Shown: in pieces, positions 1-8,161 of the stretch
How the letters are laid out: every line of letters starts with the position of its first letter
Position numbering within the stretch: position 1 is the stretch's first letter
Source of the DNA: Asticcacaulis benevestitus DSM 16100 = ATCC BAA-896
GTDB taxonomy: Bacteria > Pseudomonadota > Alphaproteobacteria > Caulobacterales > Caulobacteraceae
Direction of reading: 5' to 3'
Assembly: GCF_000376105.1 (NCBI RefSeq)
Contig: NZ_AQWM01000038.1
Location: forward strand, 1 to 33,452
Length of the DNA stretch: 33,452 bases
Notes under the pieces: model-generated
The model's input: the letters and a program-made list of their open reading frames with translations, nothing else
The model's database searches: none
What the model was told of the DNA's origin: nothing
Position numbers and translations under genes: made by a program

Positions 1-193
1 GTTCAGCAATCTTGGCGTCGCGAACCGTCACCGCCAGTTTCAAATCTTCAAGGGTACGAGATTGTTCTTCAATGACCTTCGCTTGCGAACCTACCTCCGT
101 CTGGAGTCGCTCAACCTGCCCCAAAAGTGTCGCAACAACACTGCGCAAACCCGCCAGGGAAAAATCGTCATTCGATTCAGTCGATGGAGCCAT
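1..193 (-). CDS. N-terminal part of a coiled-coil protein, cut by the window edge
   Basis: Sixty-four codons are visible from an ATG at 193 to the window edge, where the gene runs off. The start is fixed by an in-frame TGA five codons upstream. The protein opens MAPSTESNDD and then becomes a heptad-like helix rich in L, V, E, Q and R (for example LLGQVERLQTEVGSQ, then VIEEQSRTLEDLKLAV), so a coiled coil is likely. Some IS66-type transposases begin in this way, but no TnpB-like gene precedes it and no terminal repeat is visible, so transposase is only one possibility. I do not recognise a family. Third-position GC is lower than in the neighbours. The frame on the opposite strand is open as well but reads as noise here. 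Confidence 0.45.
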   Translation of the reverse strand, partial: MAPSTESNDDFSLAGLRSVVATLLGQVERLQTEVGSQAKVIEEQSRTLEDLKLAVTVRDAKIAE

Positions 194-200
194 CTCCAGT

Positions 201-596
201 TTGAATCATAACCGCGAGTCCCTGCCAAGCCCCCTTGCACGCCAATTTGCCCCGGTTACGTGCCCGCCCCTGCGTCAGGTGCTTCTGGCCTATGGTAGTG
301 GCGGGGTTATCGGCCTCTTTCTGGTCCGTTTCGCCGAGCCGGCCGGCGGTGTCGATGACGCGCTGTGGGTGGTGAGCGGCGATCTGCCGCCGGCCTATTT
401 CGTTACCGATGAGGCGCCGACACCGCTTGAGGCGCTCGCCCTCTACTGCGATCTGGTGGATGGCTGGGTGGAGACGGTGCTCGACCATGGCGATCTGGAT
501 GAGGCTTTCCCGGTCGAGACAGAGCCGACTGAGGAGAATGCCAAAGCCTTGCGCGTACGGCTTTGCTCCATCCGGCAGCTTATCTCCCCGACATAA
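201..596 (+). CDS. Conserved hypothetical protein, N-terminus uncertain
   Basis: The frame gives a protein-like sequence from about 215 to the stop at 596. Segments such as PPLRQVLLAYGSGGV, GLFLVRFAEP, LWVVSGDLPPAYFVTD and PTPLEALALYCDLVDGW look like a compact acidic alpha/beta domain. I have no family name for it. A TTG at 201 is proposed as the start; a GTG at 279 is the next choice, and neither has a good ribosome-binding site. The frame stays open further left, but there it lies opposite the coiled-coil gene. The true N-terminus may therefore have been lost by a rearrangement near 195. It is followed directly by a terminator hairpin. Confidence 0.55.
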   Translation: MNHNRESLPSPLARQFAPVTCPPLRQVLLAYGSGGVIGLFLVRFAEPAGGVDDALWVVSGDLPPAYFVTDEAPTPLEALALYCDLVDGWVETVLDHGDLDEAFPVETEPTEENAKALRVRLCSIRQLISPT

Positions 597-628
597 AAAA
601 GCACCCTCCGGCGCAAACCGGAGGGTGC
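595..628 (-). terminator. Rho-independent terminator, leftward, possibly bidirectional
   Basis: An 11-bp perfect stem (GCACCCTCCGG at 601-611 with CCGGAGGGTGC at 618-628) encloses a 6-nt loop. On the minus strand it is followed by six T residues (595-600). It would end leftward transcription coming from the TonB receptor, and on the plus strand it follows the stop at 596 immediately, although the plus-strand tail (TCTCTT) is weaker. Confidence 0.75.
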
Positions 629-716
629 TCTCTTGGGAAGGTGCGCCAACACCTTCCCGCTTTTCGTCCGACCTGCGGCAACCCGGAGAAGGAAGCCCTG
701 CCGGACAAAGCCGTCT

Positions 717-820
717 TAGAGCGTGTCCCGATCTGATTGGATCAGATCGGCGCTCTAATTTTTTGTTTTGACGCGCTTTTTTATCCGAAAAATGCGTCAC
801 ACTTTTCGGAAAGCGCTCTA
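717..820. repeat. 104-bp MITE-like intergenic repeat with two hairpins
   Basis: The ends are TAGAGCG (717-723) and CGCTCTA (814-820), a 7-bp terminal inverted repeat. Inside is one long hairpin, with arms CCGATCTGAT (728-737) and ATCAGATCGG (741-750), flanked by an outer TTAGAGCG/CGCTCTAA pair. A second hairpin has TCCGAAAA (784-791) with TTTTCGGA (803-810). This layout recalls non-autonomous intergenic elements common in Alphaproteobacteria (RIME-like). The right end supplies the TAG stop of the TonB receptor. No second copy was found in the window. Confidence 0.7.
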
Positions 821-3800
821 GTAGCTCAGGTCGAAACCGACGCGGACGTAACGCGGCGTGTTGTAGAAGGTCGGCGTGCCGTAGTTATCATCTTTGAAGT
901 ATGTGTTCGTATCGGGATCGTAGCCGGAGTCATAGGTGACGTAACGCGTTACGACCGAGTGCTGATCGAACAGATTGAAGATATCGGCCCGCAGAACGAG
1001 GTTTCCACCGAGCGCATACTTCTGAGGCACGGTATAGCGCATCGAGACATCGATATTCTTCGTCCAGTCCGACTTCAGCCCTTTGCCTTGCGGCGCTGGA
1101 AGACCGCCGCAGTAGTGCGATACGGCTTCATAACCGGCGGCGTAAGCGTCATCAGCATTAAAGCCGAGGCAAGAGAAACGCTCTGGCGACTGGAGGATCA
1201 CGTTCGCACCTACCAGGAAGGACGGCGTGAGTTGGTAAGAACCCCATAGTTTGAAGGTATGGGTGCGGTCACCCGCCAGCAGACCGCCGGAGTAGTTTTC
1301 CATACCCGGCGAATCCCACGCGAAGGTGGCGCCAGCGTCTTGCTGAACGGTGTTGCCGTATTCGGAGACGGTGCCGGAGTAGTTACCCGACAGGCGCGAC
1401 CAGGTGTAGGAACCTTGGAGACCCCACTTGCCATCGAAGGCGCGCTTGAAGTCGAAGGTCAGGGCCTGGTATTCACGCTTGGCGTCGTGGAAGTGGCCCA
1501 GTTGGTCAGCCGACAGGGTGATGACACGCTGCTCCGTCTCGCCTGTGAGGACCTTCTTAAGACGTACAGTGGCGCTGTGATCACCAACGTTCCACACGTA
1601 ATAGTTGGAGGTGCCGGTATACATGGCGATCGCATCGGCGCGCTGGGTAGCCGTCAGATCGGTAGCGTTGCCCAGGTAGCCGATGATCGCATCGGTGAAG
1701 TCCGAATCTTCCGAAACGTTCTTGGTCGAGCGCATGGTGCCGGTGACACCGACCGTCCACAGATCGTTGACGCGATAGGTGGTGCCCAGGATGACTTCAT
1801 CAACATGCGTGGCTTTCAGGCCTTCCGCCGTCTTCGAATTAGCGCCTTCCTGCTCACCATTGCCATAGACGGTGCAGTAATTACCGGCAACATCCACACC
1901 AGAGAAGCCTGGCGCGCCGCTAAGGGACGATGTCGGGCAAAGCGTGCTCAGTTTGCTGTTCGGCGTGCCGACCGATTGCGGCAGACCAGTTACCGGATCA
2001 AGCACCCAACCACCTGTCGGCGCGTTGAAGTACTGCTGGAAATAGGTGTCCTTGCCGCGGAAGCCCATGTTCATAGCAGGCGGAATGAAATTCTGACCAT
2101 ACGAACCGAAGACCTTCCATTGCCCCTCGCCGGTTGGATCCCAGGCAAAGCCGAGGCGCGGCGCGACATTGTCCTTCAGGTCCATATACTGCTCACCGGA
2201 CAGGTTGAACTGCTTGAAATTATCGCTGCGCAGACCAAATTGCAGGTTCAGGTTCTTGGTCACATCCCAAGAATCCTGGATATAGATCGCCTGAGCTTCG
2301 GACGATACATGGCCGCCCATGTGCTCATAGATGACGTTCAGCAGGACTTCATCGACATTATCGATATTGTCATCGGTATTATCATATTCGCGGAAACGAT
2401 ACTGCACCGGCGAACCACCGGTCAGGTCGGTCGTCTTGTTTTCCGAGTTCTTTTCGTGATCGATGCCGAAGCGGACGTGGTGGTGCCCCCAGGCGTCGAA
2501 ACGAACGTCGCCGTCGGCGCGCCAGAACTTGCGCTCCATATCGATGACATTGATCGCGGTGTTCGGCTGGGTGGTGGAAATCGTGGTCGGCGTACCCGAC
2601 AGGTCGTAGTATTTGACGTTGTAGCTGGTCAGGTCGGACGGCAGCAGATTGTCGCGGTCCTTCATGTCGCCGACGGCGGCCGAGATCGAGAACCAGTCCG
2701 TCACCTTGCCGGCATAGTTCAGCACCCAGTTCTGACCACCCAATTCTTCCTTCGTCGAAGACTTGTAGGCGCCGATGGTGTCCGTATCGGAATCAAAACC
2801 GTATTGATCCGCCTTGTCGGTGTTGGTGGTGTCGAAATAGGTCAGCGAGACGTGCTGGGTCGGGGTGATATAACCATCGAGCTTCAGGCCTAGGAACGGA
2901 TCGGTGTTCTTGGTCTTGGTATAGGTGCCGGTGTTGATGCCAGCCTTGGTCGAGGCATAATCGTTGAATTGATAGAGGCCATAGGCGAACAGGCGATCCT
3001 TGATGATAGGCCCGCCAGCTTCGACCGACAACGAATTGTCCTGAACCTGACTGAACTTGCCACGATAATCATAGGTATCGAGTTGCTCATTACGGAAATT
3101 CGACGGCTGATAATTGCCGTGGACAGCGAACATGAAGGTGTTGGTGCCCGACTTGGTGGTGGCGTTGACGACGCCGCCGGTGGCACGGCCAAATTCAGCG
3201 GCATAACCACCGGTCTTGACTTCCACTGTCTTGTAAAAATCGAACGGCACGCGCGCGGACGAGATATAGGTGTCCGGATTGGTGATGTTCAGACCATCGA
3301 TATAATAGGCGTTTTCCGCCACCGAACCGCCGCCGAACGACGCCACGGCGTTGTCGCCTTCGCCGAAGCCGGGATTGCCCATGGTGACGGTCGGGGCAAG
3401 CATGGTGACCGCGGTCAGGTTACGCGCGATCGGCTGCTGCGACGTCAGGGTATCGAGATCGACGGTCAGGCCGGTCGTCGTCTTGGTGAAATCCTGGCGA
3501 ACGCGCTTGGCCTTAACGACCACGGTCTGGGTGGCGCCCGTGGTTTGCAGGGACGCTTCAAGGCGGACTTCCTGCGAGATCACGACGCTCACCGTCGTTT
3601 CATATTTGTCGAAACCGGGCGCTTCCACGACAACGTTATATTCGCCGGGCTGCAGACCGGTGGCCGAGAAAGAACCGGCGGCGCTGGAGGTCATAGTGCG
3701 TGCCTGGCCTTGACCTTGCGAGGTCAGGGTGACCGTAGCGCCGCTGACGGGCGCGCCGCCCGAATCCGACACCGAGCCGATCAGGGCGCCCGAGGTATAG

Positions 3801-3934
3801 TCCTGGGCCAGCGCCTGAGCGGGAATGAGAGCCGCGACGGTGGCCAAAAGCGCCGGTGCGGCCATGGCTGTCAAAACAGCCGTGCAAAAGGTTGTCGTCG
3901 CCATAAGATTGCGACGTTGCGTGTGCTTATTCAA
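818..3934 (-). CDS. TonB-dependent receptor with N-terminal carboxypeptidase-regulatory-like domain
   Basis: Outer-membrane active transporter, probably for an oligosaccharide or other large substrate, powered by TonB-ExbBD. The protein has 1038 residues. A signal peptide ends near AQALAQ. A CarboxypepD-regulatory-like Ig domain follows (SGALIGSVSDSGGAPVSGA), then the plug (roughly residues 145-270, with YYIDGLNITNPDTY and GRATGGVVNATTKSGTN), then a long beta-barrel ending in a terminal aromatic (VGFDLSY). This is the Oar-like class. The start is a TTG at 3934, chosen because GGAGAG lies 4 nt upstream; the ATG at 3903 has no ribosome-binding site. The last codon is supplied by the repeat at 717-820. 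No substrate can be read from the sequence: the xylan locus lies several kb away, and no SusD-like partner is present. Confidence 0.93.
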   Translation of the reverse strand: MNKHTQRRNLMATTTFCTAVLTAMAAPALLATVAALIPAQALAQDYTSGALIGSVSDSGGAPVSGATVTLTSQGQGQARTMTSSAAGSFSATGLQPGEYNVVVEAPGFDKYETTVSVVISQEVRLEASLQTTGATQTVVVKAKRVRQDFTKTTTGLTVDLDTLTSQQPIARNLTAVTMLAPTVTMGNPGFGEGDNAVASFGGGSVAENAYYIDGLNITNPDTYISSARVPFDFYKTVEVKTGGYAAEFGRATGGVVNATTKSGTNTFMFAVHGNYQPSNFRNEQLDTYDYRGKFSQVQDNSLSVEAGGPIIKDRLFAYGLYQFNDYASTKAGINTGTYTKTKNTDPFLGLKLDGYITPTQHVSLTYFDTTNTDKADQYGFDSDTDTIGAYKSSTKEELGGQNWVLNYAGKVTDWFSISAAVGDMKDRDNLLPSDLTSYNVKYYDLSGTPTTISTTQPNTAINVIDMERKFWRADGDVRFDAWGHHHVRFGIDHEKNSENKTTDLTGGSPVQYRFREYDNTDDNIDNVDEVLLNVIYEHMGGHVSSEAQAIYIQDSWDVTKNLNLQFGLRSDNFKQFNLSGEQYMDLKDNVAPRLGFAWDPTGEGQWKVFGSYGQNFIPPAMNMGFRGKDTYFQQYFNAPTGGWVLDPVTGLPQSVGTPNSKLSTLCPTSSLSGAPGFSGVDVAGNYCTVYGNGEQEGANSKTAEGLKATHVDEVILGTTYRVNDLWTVGVTGTMRSTKNVSEDSDFTDAIIGYLGNATDLTATQRADAIAMYTGTSNYYVWNVGDHSATVRLKKVLTGETEQRVITLSADQLGHFHDAKREYQALTFDFKRAFDGKWGLQGSYTWSRLSGNYSGTVSEYGNTVQQDAGATFAWDSPGMENYSGGLLAGDRTHTFKLWGSYQLTPSFLVGANVILQSPERFSCLGFNADDAYAAGYEAVSHYCGGLPAPQGKGLKSDWTKNIDVSMRYTVPQKYALGGNLVLRADIFNLFDQHSVVTRYVTYDSGYDPDTNTYFKDDNYGTPTFYNTPRYVRVGFDLSY

Positions 3935-4043
3935 TTTTCTCTCCGGGATAGGCTGTTTTATGTGCGAACTGTACGTTAACGCCCGTCTGTGCCCCGCAGA
4001 CGACGTCACTCAAATGTCACAAACCGGTGTCGCAATACAGCAA

Positions 4044-4064
4044 TCACAGGGTGTGATCGTCACA
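4044..4064. promoter_or_regulatory. Overlapping TCACA/TGTGA dyads upstream of the TonB receptor
   Basis: Three half-sites alternate in orientation: TCACA (4044-4048), TGTGA (4052-4056) and TCACA (4060-4064), each pair separated by 3 nt. Another TCACA occurs near 4017. The half-site is that of CRP/FNR proteins, but the 3-nt spacing does not match their usual 6-nt spacing, so the binding protein is unknown. The site is about 110-130 bp upstream of the receptor start. Confidence 0.35.
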
Positions 4065-4173
4065 AATTTAACAAGTTAAAAAGAGAGAAAACGGCACTTG
4101 TTACACTTTTGGCCACAATTTGGACAATAAAATTCCACAATAACTGCGTTTTTAAATAAGATACTCCAAGATG

Positions 4174-4202
4174 CTGGATACATATTTTCGCATACTGGAT
4201 AC
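4174..4202. promoter_or_regulatory. Pair of CTGGATAC direct repeats, 21 bp apart
   Basis: CTGGATAC occurs at 4174-4181 and again at 4195-4202. The spacing is two helical turns, so both copies face the same side of the DNA, as expected for an activator or cooperative repressor. The array sits about 240-270 bp upstream of the TonB receptor start. Confidence 0.35.
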
Positions 4203-4389
4203 TAAGGGCGCCGACATTTCCAATTGTTAAAAAATTACGTTAAGTAAGCTTTCTCCGTGAACCAGGAATACTCTATTTAAAATAGCAACATGTTTCGTAA
4301 CGGCGATTTTTATGACGTAATCGCGCCTTACTCGAAATTAATTATGGCCAATATGCCCATTTAAGGCGAATTGGGACCTATCTGTGTGC

Positions 4390-4899
4390 CTAATAAGCGA
4401 GTACGGCATATCGCAGAGACAGCGCTTGCGGCAGCTCAGAGATCGTCACGACGCCCTCAACGGGGACGATTCCCGCCATGCCCAGAACCAGTCGCAGCGG
4501 CTCGCTGTAGCCGATGGGTTTGCGATCAGCAAAGCTCTCGCGCAGCCAGGTCAGCATGGCCATATCCTGCCGGTGCCGTATAGCGCCTCTTTCGGACAGC
4601 AACACAGCCACCGCGTCGAAGTTTTGTGATGATGAGTGCGCCAGTTCGGCCTCAGGCATGATGGCAGAATGGTCGGAAAGGCGGATGCGGCCCTGTTCAG
4701 ACGCGATAATCGCAGCGTGGCCGCCCGCCTCGTGAATGTGCCGAACGAGATGGATCAGTGCCTGCGCTTCAGTGCCTTCAGCGATCAGGATGGCAATCTT
4801 GCGGTCATCCAGTGACAGGTCGCCCTCGTCAGACGCTGGGCTATCGCTATGCGCCATCGGCAGAAAAATCTCTGCGCCTGAAACCGTAATGAAACCCAC
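4390..4899 (-). CDS. Free-standing DJ-1/PfpI-like domain, as in the C-terminus of large-subunit catalases
   Basis: The protein has 169 residues. The core (DRKIAILIAEGTEAQ, then HIHEAGGHAAIIASEQGRI and FDAVAVLLSERGAI) matches the class-I glutamine-amidotransferase-like domain found at the C-terminus of HPII/KatE-type catalases. Here it stands alone, without a catalase barrel. The usual DJ-1 nucleophile cysteine is absent, as in catalase tails, so enzymatic activity is doubtful and a structural or chaperone-like role is possible. The start is the GTG at 4899, because TGGAGG lies 7 nt upstream; an ATG at 4920 would put that ribosome-binding site inside the gene. The only catalase in the window (22843-24330) is a short type that lacks this domain. 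Confidence 0.7.
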   Translation of the reverse strand: MGFITVSGAEIFLPMAHSDSPASDEGDLSLDDRKIAILIAEGTEAQALIHLVRHIHEAGGHAAIIASEQGRIRLSDHSAIMPEAELAHSSSQNFDAVAVLLSERGAIRHRQDMAMLTWLRESFADRKPIGYSEPLRLVLGMAGIVPVEGVVTISELPQALSLRYAVLAY

Positions 4900-4985
4900 A
4901 GAACCACCTCCATATGCCATGACAGAGTGCGGAAAAGGTCAATAAACGTGCAATTTAGCTTTTGGGCCGGTTTGCGAGGATGACA

Positions 4986-5195
4986 TTAGCGACTTGCACG
5001 CCGTCCATGCCCCATCGGCGCCTGGATCGACAGGATGCGCGGCGCCTCAGGATTATGCGACAAGGGGGAGCCGCACTCGGCATAGAGCCATTCCCCCACC
5101 GCATAGATGGCAGGTTTCAGGCGCTTGCGAATGACCAGTTGCGGACGCATGTCCCCTTCCAGTTCGACCCAGCAGCAATCGTATAGCTTATCCAT
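4986..5195 (-). CDS. Small conserved-looking hypothetical protein
   Basis: A 69-residue protein that opens MDKLYDCCWVELEGD and continues with RPQLVIRKRLKPAIYAVGEW. Codon use has the strong G/C third-position bias of the core genes, which favours this frame over the overlapping plus-strand frames. An in-frame TGA four codons upstream fixes the ATG at 5195. The ribosome-binding site (AGGG) is unusually close to the start. No signal peptide or membrane segment is visible, and I recognise no family. It lies between the DJ-1-like gene and the astacin gene, all on the same strand. Confidence 0.6.
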   Translation of the reverse strand: MDKLYDCCWVELEGDMRPQLVIRKRLKPAIYAVGEWLYAECGSPLSHNPEAPRILSIQAPMGHGRRASR

Positions 5196-5302
5196 ACCCT
5201 CAACTCACCCGCGCCGGCGCTTCCCTGCCCGCTTCGGCTTACAAACCCGCCTTCTGGTGAGCGTCCCGTGTTCCGCATGTGTTCCTTATGATGCAGCGCT
5301 TG

Positions 5303-6103
5303 TCAATGCACGAATGTTTCGACGCGCTGAAAGCGATGCACGATAGCCGCGTCATCCTTACTTAGGTCGCACTTCTGCCCGACCTTGCGGCAGCGCTCCG
5401 GCAAACTCGAGAACTGAGTGCGGCAAGTCTTGAGCGCTTCCTGCCCTTTGGCAGTCAGAGTAAAAATACGGTTCCAGCGCTTATCCTCACGATGACGCGG
5501 CGTTTGGTTGGCAAGGTAGTGCATGTTCGAACAGGGATCATAGTCCGATGACATCTGCACCTTCACCTTGGGAAAGGCGTTGCGAACATCCCGGCAAACC
5601 GCGCTGAGAGACACGCCGCAATCATTGAGATAGGTTTGCAGGAAGGGTTCCAGCCGGACATAAGCATCTCGGTCAGGCCTCTGGTGCTCATGCATCAGCC
5701 CAAGCACATGGCCAAACTCATGCAGCACCGAGCCGTAGGAAGCGCGGGGCTCAATCTGAATACGATTGACCATAGGCAGGTGCCCCAGCGTGGCGTTGGT
5801 GGCATCGGCGTCATGAACGATATAAAGGCCGTCGAGTCCGCGTTCGTCATGGACAAAGCGTACACCCGTCGCCGCAGTCCAGGCGTCCATAGCCTTACAC
5901 GCCTTGTAGGCCCCGGTCGCCGACTTCCATCGCTTCCATCCCGTGCAGTCCTTGCCCGAAGCACCGGCAGTTTTGAGCAATACAGCGTCAAAGTGATAAG
6001 GCACGGTCGCTTGCGGCCACGGCTTCGTGCCCTCCTGAACTGCCGCAGCCCGAACCTGTACCGGCAGCAGAAACAGCAGCGTCAAAACCGCCAAAGATTT
6101 CAT
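5303..6103 (-). CDS. Secreted astacin-type (M12A) zinc metalloprotease
   Basis: A secreted endopeptidase of 266 residues. A signal peptide covers about residues 1-19 (MKSLAVLTLLFLLPVQVRA). The zinc site HEFGHVLGLMHEHQRPDRD has H128, E129 (general base), H132 and H138, and the Met-turn SNMHY has M194 and Y196, the astacin tyrosine ligand. Several cysteines (C53, C69, C162, C170, C191 and others) suggest disulphides, in keeping with export. The ATG at 6103 is chosen because AGGGGA lies 4-5 nt upstream; an ATG four codons earlier would overlap that ribosome-binding site. The gene is divergent from the phasin-like gene. The substrate is not evident. Confidence 0.88.
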   Translation of the reverse strand: MKSLAVLTLLFLLPVQVRAAAVQEGTKPWPQATVPYHFDAVLLKTAGASGKDCTGWKRWKSATGAYKACKAMDAWTAATGVRFVHDERGLDGLYIVHDADATNATLGHLPMVNRIQIEPRASYGSVLHEFGHVLGLMHEHQRPDRDAYVRLEPFLQTYLNDCGVSLSAVCRDVRNAFPKVKVQMSSDYDPCSNMHYLANQTPRHREDKRWNRIFTLTAKGQEALKTCRTQFSSLPERCRKVGQKCDLSKDDAAIVHRFQRVETFVH

Positions 6104-6184
6104 CTGTCCCCTCATGCCGGCATTGTAATGAAAATTATCAAACCCGCATCGTTTTCTTATGCGATGCGGCGTTTTACTGGCGCC

Positions 6185-6670
6185 ATGACACGCACATCGA
6201 CACTCAGTAACCCGTTCGCCCTGTGGACCGATCTGGCCCTTCAGACAAGCAGCATGATGATGGCTTCAGCGCAGGTCATCCAGCACCGAACCCTGCGTAT
6301 GATGAACGCCAGCACGCCGCCCAGTCCGCGTGACACGGCGGAATTCACACTTATGGGTCAGGAAAAACTGGCCGCCGCCACCGAGGTTTTGCAAGGCGTC
6401 ACCACGCGCGCCATGACACACGATGTGCAGGCCGGCATGAAGATCATGAAGGACATGACCGCCGTGCAGGCCGATCTGTTCAGTCTGGCAAGCGCCAGGA
6501 CCGTGGCACAGGCGATGGCGCGCAATGAAAAGCTCGGCCGCAGCCTGAAACGCGCTGGCCTGACCGCCGCCACCCTCTCCGATCATACCGCCACCATGGC
6601 GTTGCGGGCGCTCAAACCGATCCGTTCGCGCGCCATGGCCAATGCCAAGCGTCTTGGCAAGTTAAAGTAA
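6185..6670 (+). CDS. Phasin-family-like helical protein
   Basis: A 161-residue, nearly all-helical protein with NPFALWTDLALQTSSMMMAS near the N-terminus, then FTLMGQEKLAAATEVLQG and a basic, alanine-rich tail ending NAKRLGKLK. This pattern is typical of alphaproteobacterial phasin-like proteins, which coat polyhydroxyalkanoate granules. No PHA synthase or depolymerase is nearby, so the granule role is inferred from composition alone. The frame has upstream ATGs at 6128 and 6164. None of the candidate starts has a clear ribosome-binding site; 6185 is chosen because the sequence becomes phasin-like from there. Confidence 0.65.
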   Translation: MTRTSTLSNPFALWTDLALQTSSMMMASAQVIQHRTLRMMNASTPPSPRDTAEFTLMGQEKLAAATEVLQGVTTRAMTHDVQAGMKIMKDMTAVQADLFSLASARTVAQAMARNEKLGRSLKRAGLTAATLSDHTATMALRALKPIRSRAMANAKRLGKLK

Positions 6671-6746
6671 GTCAGGCATATTCAAAAATTTCACAAATTT
6701 TAGAAATATCATACCCTGACTGATCTGGCGCGAAGCGCCGCCTCTT

Positions 6747-6773
6747 CAATCTGTGCAATCTGTGTAATCTGTG
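6747..6773. repeat. Three tandem copies of a 9-bp unit
   Basis: CAATCTGTG (6747-6755), CAATCTGTG (6756-6764) and TAATCTGTG (6765-6773) form a perfect 9-bp period. They lie between two convergent genes, just after a small GGCGC/GCGCC hairpin (6727-6739). Short ATCTGTG-type intergenic runs are common in related genomes; no function is evident. Confidence 0.6.
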
Positions 6774-6784
6774 GATACCCTTCC

Positions 6785-8056
6785 CTACGCGTCCGCATGG
6801 CCGATCGACTTCTTGCGCTGGTGAATAAACCACCACGCCAGTCCGACGATCAAAAGGATAAGCGGCGCATAAATCAGGTGCGCCAGGTGCGGGTCGAACA
6901 GCGGATCAATGATGTATTTCACCAGATTGAAGATGTAATAGCTGACGGCGAAAACCGACAGGCCTTCGACCAGCGCCGACAGTTTCATCTGGAGCTTCGA
7001 GCGCACATTCATGCTCCTGAGCAACCCCTGATTCTGTACCTCCAGCGAAATCGATATCCGCGCCCGCAGCAGATCGCTGACGCGGCCGATACGCGTCGAG
7101 ATATCGTCGAGCCGGCGCGAGGCCGCTTCGCAGGTGCGCATAGCCGGCTGCAAACGGCGCTCGATGAATTCCTGCATGGTCGAAAAACCGGCTACGCGGG
7201 TTTCGCGCAAACTCACCAGCCGGTCTTCGGTCAGGCGGGCATAGGCGTCGGTGGCGCCTTGCCGGAAACGCACTGCATTGACGCGCTGCTCGACCTCGGC
7301 TGACAGCGCCATCAGACGTTCCAATATCTGTTCCTGCGACGCGCTTTGGCTGGCCATATCCGAGGTCAGCACCGCCAGCCGCGCCTCGGCGTCTTTCAGC
7401 CAGCCCATCAGGTTGCGCGCCACCGGAAAGCCCAGAAGCGCCAGCTTGCGATAGTGACCGATCTCGATCAGGGTTTGCAGCAGCCGCGACGCCTCGTCGT
7501 TTTCCAGCCCCTTGTCCTGCACATAGATGCGTCCGGCACCAAGTTTATCTTCTTTGGCATGCATGCGGAAATCCGACCATATCCGCGCCGCGCCATCGAA
7601 CACATCGCAGCAGACGGCCTGCGTCAGGTCGATAACCTTCTGAAGCTGCGCCTCCTTGGGCTCATAGGGCAAAACCGAAATCTCGACGCTGCGGAACACC
7701 TCGCCCGGCGCGCCTTCCAGCCAGTCGAAATCCGCCGTGCGTATCCGGCAAAAGCCCAGCTCCGTTTTGGTGGCGGCATCCATGGAGATGTCATTGTCAA
7801 AGCGCAGCCAGGTCGAGAACTCGCCATGCCGCTCCCAGATGCTGCCGTGGGTTTCGCCGATTCGCGCCAGCCGCCAGCGGTCGGCCTCGCCCGGCTCAAG
7901 GCTGTCGATCCAGGCGGTCTCGGCCTCACGCTGGTCGTCCGGCACCAGATAGACCCAACTGCGCACAGCGACCGGCGTCTTGTAGATGGGCAGGCTGCGC
8001 TCGTGCATCAGGTCACTGAGCGTGCGTCTCAGATTGTGGTCGCTGGGGGACATCAT
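6785..8056 (-). CDS. DUF3422 family membrane-anchored protein
   Basis: A 423-residue protein with the N-terminal signature of DUF3422 (NLRRTLSDLMHERSLP, then WVYLV). A long soluble, partly coiled middle follows, including a segment rich in V, E and R around residues 250-330. Two hydrophobic helices come near the C-terminus (FAVSYYIFNLVKYIIDPLF and LIYAPLILLIVGLAWWFI), and a short basic tail ends the protein. The bulk is expected in the cytoplasm, tethered by the C-terminal hairpin. The molecular function of the family is unknown. ATG codons at 8056 and 8053 are adjacent and neither has a strong ribosome-binding site. Confidence 0.88.
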   Translation of the reverse strand: MMSPSDHNLRRTLSDLMHERSLPIYKTPVAVRSWVYLVPDDQREAETAWIDSLEPGEADRWRLARIGETHGSIWERHGEFSTWLRFDNDISMDAATKTELGFCRIRTADFDWLEGAPGEVFRSVEISVLPYEPKEAQLQKVIDLTQAVCCDVFDGAARIWSDFRMHAKEDKLGAGRIYVQDKGLENDEASRLLQTLIEIGHYRKLALLGFPVARNLMGWLKDAEARLAVLTSDMASQSASQEQILERLMALSAEVEQRVNAVRFRQGATDAYARLTEDRLVSLRETRVAGFSTMQEFIERRLQPAMRTCEAASRRLDDISTRIGRVSDLLRARISISLEVQNQGLLRSMNVRSKLQMKLSALVEGLSVFAVSYYIFNLVKYIIDPLFDPHLAHLIYAPLILLIVGLAWWFIHQRKKSIGHADA

Positions 8057-8161
8057 GGTCAGGCCGTGGCATGTTTATGTGGAGATTCAGCATAGCAAGG
8101 TTCGCTGAGCCGCGTTATCACTTCCCGCTTCCAATTCTGACACTTATCCGAGCGCCACCTG

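Larger units (their letters stand above)
3935..4389. other. 455-bp AT-rich control region upstream of the TonB receptor
   Basis: No gene is seen here. Base composition is much richer in A/T than in the flanking genes. It lies between the start of the TonB receptor and the stop of the next minus-strand gene, so it must hold the receptor promoter and leader. Two candidate operator arrays are listed separately. No convincing terminator for the DJ-1-like gene was found. Confidence 0.6.

Noticed and set aside
1259-2893. 544-codon open frame on the plus strand
   Set aside because: It lies wholly opposite the TonB receptor, whose domains and codon bias are clear. Long antisense frames are expected in GC-rich genes.
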